Assembly: GCF_963662255.1 (NCBI RefSeq)
Contig: NC_085052.1
Location: 13,925,151 to 13,989,150 of the forward strand
DNA: 64,000 nucleotides
From: Cinclus cinclus
Lineage: Eukaryota > Chordata > Aves > Passeriformes > Cinclidae
Direction of reading: 5' to 3'
Below are positions 55,621 to 64,000 of the stretch, one piece after another. Positions within the stretch are counted from its first letter, which is position 1, and the number at the start of each line of letters is the position of its first letter. The position numbers and the translations under genes are program-made. The notes beneath the pieces were generated by a model, which saw only the letters and a list, made by a program, of their open reading frames with translations, had not been told where the DNA came from and did no database searches.

Positions 55621-58600
55621 TCAGAGCAGAGGGATGCGGGATGGCTCCCACAGGCGCCGGGCCAAGTCATAGGCCTGCTGGACCACGAGCTCGGAGGGGA
55701 TGATGCCCAGATGCACAGTCAGCAGCTCATAGCACTTCACTACCTCTGCCTGGTGGTTCTTGCTGTAATAACGCAGCAACTTCCTGGGGAGGAGAAGACA
55801 GGGGATTGGCAGGTACAGTGCACACAGGCAGCCCCCTTCTAATGACCTTCCCTCTATGAAGTGCTTTGCAAGGACACAGAAAAACCATGGCACCAGGCTG
55901 GTGAGACGGGCTGGTGCAACTGCAGTGACACCTCAACACTGGCATCCTGGCATCACTCACAGGGACTCATGTGCCATCACAGCTTTGAGCCCTAGTGCCA
56001 AAGGGCTCCATTCAAGCCACAGGGCTGACAACTGCTCACCTGTAGTAGTCCCCTGCAAGCATCCCAATGGGAGCAGAATCATCAGACAGGACTGGTACCT
56101 CCACCACCTCCAGCTTGTAGCCCTGGGGAGAAATGACAGCAGAGGGCAGGAGCTGGGATGGGACCACTAAGGAATCAGAGCTGGCTACACCTACAGCCCT
56201 GCTCCCTGCCCCAGGGAAACAGGGGCTCAGAGGGCCCCTTCCTGGCCCCACATACCATCTCATTCTCAAACCAGAGGAAGTAGGAGCAGCAGTAGTCACC
56301 ATCCTGCAGAATCAGCGTTGTATAGCCCTTCTGTAGGTATCGCCGGGCCAGTGTGATCAGAGACCAGACCTGGGGGACAAGGGGCACCTGAAGCCTGAGC
56401 AGAAACCCCTCCAATTTCCATCCTCTTCTGCAGTTCCCATCCCACACCTACCCCACGAGTAGTACCTTTTTCTTGATGAAGGTGGCTAGGGGACCTTTGC
56501 CCAGCTCTGAGCTGGATTTCTCTGTCACACTGAGTGACGGTGCCATCATTTGTCCTGCTGTGCGGTCCACATAGATGAAGTGCACCAGACCAGGAAAGTC
56601 CTCCAGGTACGTGGGGTGGGTTAAGGGTGTCCAACAACTTTAGTGCCCTTCCAGGACAGCTCCTGAACCTCAGGAAACCACCTTTGCCCACTACATTCCT
56701 CCCCTTGATCCCAGTGCTGGGGGACAGGGTCCCACTCCCACATCTGCTAGTCCCTTAGGCTGGGTTCCCAGCTGCAGAGATGGGTATGACACCATGGTGA
56801 TATTGCGCCTGCTCTTCACCAGCAGGAAGTCCCGCCAATCCAGCAGTTTCTCCCTGCCAAGAAGAGCACAGTGAGAGGCCAGGACCCACAAGCCCCAGCA
56901 CAACTGGGGGTGGGGCAGCTCCCTGGCAATGCTGACCATCCCCACGCACTCACCTCATCAGCTTCTGAGTACGGTCCCGCAGCCCTTGGGACAGGCTGTG
57001 GCCAGCAGAGGTCAGGAAGAGCTGGCGGTACACGGAGCAGAGCTGCCGCTTCATGTTGGCTACTGACTGCAGCAGCCTGAGCCAGGGGACACAGACAGTG
57101 GAGTTCGGACACTGGGTCCCCAGAACTGCAGGGACAGCTCTACTGGTCTCCAGGCTGGGAAAGGTCCCTGCCTGTTCCAGAGACTTTCCCTGGCTTCCCC
57201 CTACTCACTCTAGGGAGCTCCCAGGCTCACTCCGTGAAAATATCTTGTTCTTGAAATCCAACCAGGTGTTCTGCAACTAGAAAGAGACAGGACTGTGTCA
57301 TGCTGTGGAGAAAACAGGACAGTGTCCTCACGTCCCCACTCCCACCTGGATGTCCTGTCCACTCAGCTTCTTCACAAATTTGTCCATGCGCTGCCGCAGT
57401 TCAGCAAGGAATGGGTAGGAGCGTGCGACTCCCATCTCTGGTCCCTCTTCCAGCTTCTTCTCCAGCACCAGGAAACCATCCAGCAGTTGGTACAAGGTGA
57501 CAGCCACCTGGGTCATGGGGCCCTGCCAGGGAAGGGAGAGGTGGGTCAGGCAGGACTCAGTCCAACATAGCTTCCCTCACCTCAGATGCAGCTCACCTTG
57601 GTCAGCAGCACAAGTGAGATGCCAGGCCAGAGTGGGAGGCAGTGCATGGTGTGTGGCAGCAAGGGGCAGTAGCCTTCCCGCAGGCTGGCATCCAGAAAGA
57701 TCCTCCTGGGGTTTGAAGCTTCAGGAACCAGAGGCCCCAAGGTCTGGAGCAAGTCCTCTGCCATCTGGGAAGACAAGGGAGATGCTCAATCCCCTTTGGG
57801 GATGAGACAGCTCGCACCAAAGATGCTCTGTAGGGATGCAGCATTGCCTTGAAAGACGCAACCAGGCATGACAGAACCAAAGGAGCTGGAGGGGCCATGT
57901 AACAAAAGATTAACAGTGAGAAGAGTGCCCAGGGACCCCAAAGGAGTGGCAGAGAAGACCGGTGCAAAGACAAAGGTTGCAAACACCTTAAACCGAGGCC
58001 AGTGTTTGCTTGCAGTGTGTGAGGTGTTTTAGCATCCATTAGGGAAGCAGCCCAAAAAACCCAATGGCAGCAGAGGGAGACACTGGATTGTTTTGAGGCA
58101 GCCCTGCTCCCTCTCTGCTGACAGCTCATAGTAAGCAATGCCTCAGAGAAGGAGATCAGAACTGTCATAATTATGCACAACATGGGGGATGCAGGGCACC
58201 CACAGCTGCAGCACAGCAAGGGACAAGTGACAAGGACTGGAATCGCTAAGGGTACTGGGACAGGCTGGTGAGGTGCGGAGCCTGTCCGGTGCTGCAGGAC
58301 TACGTGCTCACCTGGACATCTGCAGCATCCACCTCCCCGATGCTCAGCATCTCAGCACCCTCTGACCAGCTCTCACTGCCTGCAGAGAACACGGCAGGGC
58401 ACCCTTCCAGCCCTCCTCAGAGCTCTGGAGTGGGGCTGGGGTGCACGGCTGCTGCCCAGCTGGGCACTCACCTGTACTGTTCCGGCCTGGAGAGGGCTCG
58501 GGTGTGTAGTAGACCTCAGGTGCAGAGAGATCATCTGTGTCCTGCCAGCAAAAATGAACAGGTCAGCGATAGAAGTGATGCAGACAGCCCTTCCAGCATC

Positions 58601-60239
58601 CCACCCTGCAGCTTCTGATCTCAAGGACTCACTTGGTCATCTGAGTCCTTCTCTGCAGCTCCATGGGAGCCAGGGCCGCTCACAGGGATGCTCTCACTTC
58701 TCTTGGGTCCCTGAGGGAGAACATTCCCTGCTGTGGGCTTTCAAAAAGAGGGAAAAAAACCCTAAGCCCCAGCTGTCAAGGCATCACCCCATGGGAGCAG
58801 CCTGACTTGCTGCATCCCCAATCCTGCTCTGAAGCACCTGTGGGCCAAGCTCCTCCTCAGCACTCTGACTGGGGTACAGGTCCTGAACCAGGAGGATGAG
58901 GACAAGCAGGTCAGCTGGACGGATAGAGCTACTGTTGCGGCTGCAGGCCAGAGAAGGAAAGGTCAGCTGGGAGGACGAATGGCTGCCCTGGGGAAGGTGG
59001 TGGGGCTGGGCGCACCTGGAGTAGAAGGCCAGCAGCTTGGTGTGTACCAGGAGGAAGGCATGGCCCACTTCATCCCCACCACGCTCAGGGCTGGCATTGA
59101 TGTACTGTACCACTTGTCGCTCTAGGAACTCGATGCACTGCTCACACAGCTGGGGATGCATCAGCCGCTCCACAGCCTGGGGTGCAACAGGAGGGCAGGC
59201 TGCTGGGCTCTCTCAGACCCAGCCTTGCAGTCCTAGGGGCAGGTCTGAGCTCCCATTGCTCCAGGGAGCTGCCCTAGAGCCCTCAGCCTACTGCCTTTTC
59301 CTGCATCCTGGGACTCCATGCACCCTCGCACCTCTGGAACACCCCAAAAGTGATGGACATCCCAAAGCATTGGTACCTCCACTGCAAAGCTCTGGTCCTC
59401 CTCCCGCAGGTGGGTGTAGGTGTCCAGCAGGCCCCGCAGCAGGCTCCACACACGCTCCCGCTGCTCCGAATCAGCCGGCCGCAACCTGCAGCCACCAGAG
59501 TGTAAACTCATACATAGATGGCTGTCACCTCCCTGCGTGGGATGGACACACCAAAACCCAACTGCAGCCCACCAGGTGGGGGGGGGTCCTGCTGCAAAGT
59601 GGGGGTCCCAGCTGGAGACACTCCCACCCCCTGTGCTGCACGAAGGCACCTCAGGGCAGCCACCCCAGCAACCCGACATGCCAGCCTGTGCCGGTGGCTG
59701 TGCCCACTCACTCCTTGCGGATGAGGTGCGAGTCGAGCGTGACGAGGCCACAGTGAGCCTCCACCAAGCGTCGCAGCACGAAGAGCGTCCGGCGCAGGTC
59801 GTCCTCGTTCTGCGTCCCGTCGCCGTTCACTGCTATGTACAGGCAGTCCCCGAACTGCAACCGGCAGCGGGGTCAGGCGGGGGCCGGCCAGGGGTTCCTG
59901 GTCCCTGGTCCCCGGTCTTACCGTGTGCAGGACATGTAGGTGCCGCCCGCCCTCGGTGGCGAAGCAGGTGTAGGTGTCGGAGAGCTTCTCCAGCAGTGCG
60001 GCGCAGGAAATGATGAGGGGGGCGAAGAGAGTGTTGAGGCTGTCCTCCAGCGCCGGGCCCTGCGCCACACTCTCCCGGTCAGAGCCCACGCGCACCCCAC
60101 GCTCCCTTCCCTGCACCCGCACTGCCCCCTCCCGCCCCACCTGCCCGGCGTGGGACGACCGCAGCCGGCGGAGGAAGGCGGCATCGGCCCAGTAGAAGAG
60201 CAGCTCGGCCGCGGTGCTGGCGATCAGGACACAGCGCAT
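55621..60239 (-). CDS. HPS1: HPS1, BLOC-3 subunit (18 coding exons, one AT-AC intron)
   Basis: Exons 60239-60141, 60059-59922, 59854-59712, 59485-59377, 59176-59016, 58940-58838, 58710-58633, 58541-58472, 58379-58312, 57764-57597, 57522-57346, 57276-57209, 57076-56954, 56853-56788, 56610-56466, 56369-56256, 56122-56040 and 55783-55621 give 691 residues; human has 700. The N-terminal longin-like region starts [19 protein letters not shown], and the conserved [14 protein letters not shown] and [17 protein letters not shown] follow. The middle (about 255-325) is a weakly conserved Ser/Asp-rich linker. The C-terminus includes [32 protein letters not shown]. With HPS4, HPS1 forms BLOC-3, the Rab32/Rab38 exchange factor for melanosomes and platelet dense granules. 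All junctions are GT/AG except the intron 56787-56611, which is AT/AC. Confidence 0.96.
56611..56787 (-). other. HPS1: HPS1 AT-AC intron (U12-type)
   Basis: Between exons 56853-56788 and 56610-56466 the frame (GTG TC / G TAC CTG, encoding V-S-Y-L) joins only if the 177-bp intron begins AT (ATACCCATCT) and ends AC (ccaccccAC). No AG precedes the downstream exon. A match to the U12 branch consensus, CCTTAAC, lies at 56626-56620, with the branch A about 10 nt from the 3' end. An AT-AC intron has been reported in human HPS1. Confidence 0.88.
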
Positions 60240-60612
60240 GGCCCGCGGCGGGGGGGACACCGGGACCGGCGGCACCGGGACCGGGACCGGGACCGGGCGG
60301 CTCCACCCGCCCCGCGCCGCTTCCTGCTCCGCCGCGCGTGACCGCCGCGCCCGCGCCCGCAGCGCCCCCGGCGGCCCGGCGCGGCATTGCACCGTGTGAC
60401 AGCGGCACCGCACCGTGTGACCGGGGAACCGCACCGTGTGACCGGGAAACCGCACGGTGTGACCGGGGAACCGCACCGTGTGACCGGGGAACCGCACCGT
60501 GTGACTGGGGAACCGCACCGTGTGACAGCGGCACCGTGTGACCCCCCCACACCGCTCCCGCCCGTCCCGGCCCGCGGCGGACAGAAAACACCGGCGCAGT
60601 TGAGAGCCCAAC
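60240..60612 (-). promoter_or_regulatory. HPS1: HPS1 promoter region
   Basis: Only about 375 bp separate the HPS1 ATG from the HPSE2 poly(A) signal. The interval is CpG-rich and holds GC-box-like runs (ccgggaccgggaccgggacc, about 60268-60297) and the 21-bp minisatellite. The promoter must lie within this gap or inside the HPSE2 3'UTR. Confidence 0.65.
60389..60543. repeat. 21-bp minisatellite, about 7 units
   Basis: Head-to-tail units beginning gcaccgtgtgac at 60389, 60410, 60431, 60452, 60473, 60494 and 60515, then a truncated unit at 60531. The period is exactly 21 bp for the first six. Units differ at one to a few positions, mostly in the ccggggaacc half. Confidence 0.95.
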
Positions 60613-60618
60613 TTTATT
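60613..60618 (-). terminator. HPSE2: HPSE2 poly(A) signal AATAAA
   Basis: Minus-strand AATAAA (gtgtAATAAAgttggg), roughly 700 bp beyond the HPSE2 stop at 61319-61317, defining a GC-rich 3'UTR across 60600-61316. Confidence 0.75.
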
Positions 60619-61316
60619 ACACCTCCGGTAGCGCCTGGGCGCGTCGCAGCTGCTCCTGCCCGCGACACCGCCACTGTCCCGGGCAGGACATGCTCCTCCG
60701 CCCCTCTCCGCTCCGGGATGTATAATTTAAATATCAACATTTCCCGCCGCGAAGCCCGAGCCCGCCCGGGGCGGCTCCCGGCGCCCCCTCCCCTGCCCCA
60801 CTCCGCCCCGCCCGGTGCATCTCGCCGCGGGCCAGGCCGGCTGGCGGCATCCCGGCGGCAGTAGAGGGAGCTGCTTCCATGCACTTTCTGCACCGGAGCA
60901 CTGCCCGCCTCCGGGGAAGGGGTCCGGCTGCTGGAGGGGTCATCCCGAGGAGCAGCGGGACCAGGGGTTCGGGGAGGGTGTCCGTCCCGAGATATACCGG
61001 GGCTCAGCACTCCAACCCTCCCTGTAGCCCGTGGGCACCAGGCCCCGGGTGCTTCTCTCAGTTCACAGGACGGAGGGTGGCAGGCCCTGCAAATTGGCTG
61101 TCCCGCCGCTCTGGCGGGATGGTGGCCAGGGCTCTGTGGTCACAGGGCAGGAGTGGTGCCAAGGTGGAGGACATCCTGGGGGTGAGGACGAGAGCATGTC
61201 GTGGAGCTGCCCAGCACGGCCCCACGACGAGGCTGCGTGAGCTGCTAAGGAGGCAGCGTGACCTGGGCAGTGCACGGGGCAGGAGCGGGGCTGGCGAGTC
61301 CAGTGCGGGCCGCAGG

Positions 61317-62821
61317 TTATCGGTACCGACAGGCCAGTGCGTTCACATTCTTCACCACGTAGAAACTCATAGTCAGCGGGGGTATGACCAGGGTGCGGCC
61401 GGCCCGCAGCGGGCGAGGCTTCAGCTCGGGGAGAGTCCCGTCATCCACCATGGCCAGCGGCTGCCCGTTGAGCTGGACCGACCTGTGGGACCAGGAGAGG
61501 GTCAGCACAGTGACACTGAGGATGGGACAGTCCCAGCTGCCAGCATTCAACTTACTTGGAGTGGAGCCCGTCCTTGCCATAGGGCTGCAGCAGGTACTGG
61601 TGGACAATCTTATCCCGCAGCGTCCCTGCCAGCTTGATTTTCTTTCGGGAGCGATGCAGGTTGATGATGTAAAGGGTGATGGATCCCCGGACATAGTTGT
61701 GACTGCAAAGGGGAGAGTGGGAGATGAGGGCTGCACTGCCATGTCCCCAGGGAGCATCGCCTCCAAGAAGGGGCTGGGGGGTCTCTGCAAGAACTGGCCT
61801 CGTGCAGACATCCAGATTCACTATCCTGCTGCCCCTTCACATGGAGATGCCATCTTCCCATCATGAAGCATGGCTCTGTGGTGACACTTTTCAACCCCCC
61901 CTCTTCAGCCAGCAGTGACACGGCACAAGAGGATGCTGCCACGGTGTCCAGAGTGGGGGTGGCCAAGGATAGAGTGTCAGTCCTAGCACAGGTCCCCCCA
62001 CCCTCCCAACCTTGCAAGGAGGAGGCTGAGAACGGAGGGGAGCTCTGTGCGTGAGTGGCGTCTGCCCCCACCACCCCAGGCACCTGACAGACAGGTCCAG
62101 ACACTGATCCTCTTTCCCTGCCTAATCAGGCAGCCCCAAACAAAGGCTATAAAGCACTTTGCACCTGTCAGTTACTGGACAAGGTTTCCTACCGAGCTGG
62201 AGGCATGTTGAAAGCATCTGGACTGTGTAAAGAAACAGTCTCTCCTCCTCCACAATAGCAACTTGTGTCCGCGGAGGAGGTGGCCGCCCCCCCGGCTCGC
62301 TGAGGTGCTTTCAAAGACCTTATCAGCGAAACAATAACCAGGCCAGGCTCCCCGGCAGTGCGGCCCGGCGGGTAACCCGACCGACCGGGGCCCCTCGTGT
62401 GAAATCCACTCCCTTGATCTCTGCTGCCCAGGCTGCCCGGCGGCCACTGCACCGGCCCCAGCCGGCCCCGTTCCCAGGCGCGGGCTTGCCACGATTTTCA
62501 TCGGAGGCATCCCAGGCCATTCCTGCACTCTCCCCTCACTGTGACAGCGGCCAGAGCAGCACCCGAGTGAGTATCCTGGGAAGCCAACCTGCCCCACGTG
62601 TCCTTGTTGGTCCTCATCTCCTGCGGATACCACTTATGGCACCCTGTAACCTTCAGCCTTCCTTGCTGCGCTTACTTGTGGTAGCTGGTGCAGTGGGCGT
62701 AAATCCGGAGCTTGTCGCGAATGACTCTGCCGGGCCGGGGCTTCCTCTGGAGACCGGCCACGTGGATTGCCAGCACCTTGGGACCAATGAGGCGCTTGTA
62801 AAGTAGGGACAGCCAGTAGTC
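61317..62821 (-). CDS. HPSE2: HPSE2, heparanase-2, last three coding exons (partial; 5' part beyond the window)
   Basis: Exons 62821-62676, 61702-61556 and 61482-61317 join in frame (153 codons including TAA). They encode the C-terminal end of heparanase-2: [88 protein letters not shown], and the terminal [15 protein letters not shown]. These residues form the C-terminal beta-sandwich domain. Heparanase-2 is secreted, binds heparan sulphate and has no heparanase activity. The rest of the gene (catalytic-like barrel) would lie at higher coordinates. Identity is certain from near-invariant residues. Confidence 0.96.
61703..62675 (-). other. HPSE2: HPSE2 penultimate intron
   Basis: Nearly 1 kb. 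An island at 62120-62345 contains aaacaaagg (SOX-like), ccttatcag (GATA-like) and aacaataacc. No exon recognised. Confidence 0.5.
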
Positions 62822-64000
62822 CTGGGGGGCAGAGGGGACAGTCAGCAGCACAACAGCTCCCCCGCTACTCACAGAGGGCGTGGGCAGGAAAGACTGGATT
62901 CCCTGCTTGCAGCCTAGCAAAATTTTGGTTGCTGAGGTTAAAATATTGTGTGCCAGATGTCTGCCTTGGGATGAGCTTTTTCTGTACAGTCCAAGCCATA
63001 ATGGCATGGATGTTTCCAGGAAAGAGATTCAGGAAGGAATACATTGCCCATGCTGAAAGACACGGGTACTCTCTAAAGAAGCTCAGATCTTGGCTGGGTT
63101 GCAGAGTATGGGAAGCAGCACCTTTGCACATTCCCATGGACCAACACATAGCCATACTGCGGAGCTGCACACCAGCTCCAGCTGATGCACACTGGGTGGT
63201 GATGTCTCTGGAGCAGGCTCTTCCCTCACTCTCTACACAGAGCTGGAGCATGTCAGAACTCTCCCCTGCTCTTTGTCTCTGTTCAGGGCACACTGGCTTT
63301 TGGGACTGCTGAGAGTGCTCAGCTTCCCAGAGGTATTTCTTCCATTTTAAAGCCTCCTGTGGAGCATGGGGAAGCCAAGCACTCAAGTAAGAGGAAATGC
63401 TCAGACTCTACACTTATGCTTAAATGATGCAGCCTTAATTAAGTCACCACGTAGTATTTTTCCTGCAGGGCACAGTCTTGCACAGCACACAGGATGGGCC
63501 CCAAGCCCTGGGGAGGGAGGTGAGGCTGTGTGGTGACGGAGGCCGTGCCGGCAGGGCCCCCCACTCATCCGCTGCAGAAGCTGGAAGGTGTGTGGTAAAT
63601 GAAGCAGGGTTGTGGGAAGGGAAAGGGCAGGCTCAGGCCTCCTGTTCTGCAGGATGGGGCTCTGGCCCTGCTGCTGCTCCAGGAACACCAGGTGATGCCG
63701 GGGAGATGGAGCCTCTCACCCTGCTTCTCTGAGTGCTGCCTGTGGGTGCTTAGTCACCTTCACACATGTGATCACTCTGGATAAACACCCCCTGAACGTC
63801 CCAGACTGGATGTCCTAGAGGGGCCATGTGCCCCAGGACAACTGGGATGATCCCCCCTCCCTGCTGGCAATGTCAAATGTCCAGCAGTGATGGTCACACT
63901 AGCACCAGGGACTGCTCTGCCTGTCAGGTCTGACCTGCATTGTGGGGAGGAAATGAGTATTGAACAAGCACCCTGTGGCTCTGCGCAGTGCCTGGGAAGG
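62822..64000 (-). other. HPSE2: HPSE2 intron, continuing beyond the window
   Basis: No further HPSE2 exon, other coding sequence or mobile element recognised. The nearest upstream HPSE2 exon must lie beyond 64000. Confidence 0.6.

Noticed and set aside
56691..56787. Continuation of HPS1 exon 14 into the following 97 bp ([12 protein letters not shown]...)
   Set aside because: It breaks homology with the conserved VSYLEDFPG and stops early; the AT-AC splice restores the conserved frame exactly.
59508..61010. 500-codon minus-strand open frame spanning HPS1 exon 1, its promoter and the HPSE2 3'UTR
   Set aside because: It is the HPS1 first-exon frame read through the intron and upstream DNA. Its upstream part translates the minisatellite as a 7-residue repeat, an artefact of the 21-bp period.

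Overview
This is nuclear DNA from a bird, or possibly a close reptile relative. Its genes are split into many short exons with canonical GT/AG splice sites, it has CpG-island promoters and AATAAA poly(A) signals, and it carries the 3' end of a CR1 LINE. The introns are very compact: the CRTAC1 coding region fits in about 15 kb, whereas the human gene spans well over 100 kb. The gene order GOLGA7B, CRTAC1, R3HCC1L, LOXL4, PYROXD2, HPS1, HPSE2 matches human 10q24.2. I rebuilt the coding exons by hand from conserved protein sequence plus splice sites. The reading frame closes across every junction in all six complete genes and in the partial seventh.

Layout: GOLGA7B (+, 1676-3922, palmitoyltransferase accessory protein) and CRTAC1 (-, 18944 down to 5609 or 3797, secreted integrin-alpha-like/EGF cartilage protein) converge and overlap. 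CRTAC1 has two alternative 3' ends. The distal one (isoform A) uses a terminal coding exon lying exactly antisense to the whole last coding exon of GOLGA7B. About 8.7 kb of intergenic DNA follows (19.25-28.0 kb; one CR1, two CA repeats, a 25-G run, AT-rich islands). R3HCC1L (+, 33539-39593) has a CpG island near 28.0-28.7 kb and long introns. LOXL4 (-, 46838-41916), PYROXD2 (-, 54312-50055), HPS1 (-, 60239-55621) and the last three exons of HPSE2 (-, 62821-61317, continuing past the window) all lie head-to-tail on the minus strand.

The genes do not form a pathway: palmitoylation, extracellular matrix (CRTAC1, LOXL4, HPSE2), a mitochondrial oxidoreductase-like protein, and lysosome-related organelle biogenesis (HPS1). 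They share synteny and tight packing. The HPSE2 poly(A) signal is only about 375 bp from the HPS1 start codon.

Most notable observations: the codon-in-register antisense coding overlap of CRTAC1-A and GOLGA7B, with a perfect 18-bp palindrome at the splice acceptor; an AT-AC (U12-type) intron in HPS1; a near-perfect 23-bp hairpin in an R3HCC1L intron; a 21-bp-period minisatellite in the HPS1 promoter; a 20-nt microexon in PYROXD2; and several AT-rich, homeodomain-motif-dense islands that look like conserved non-coding elements.
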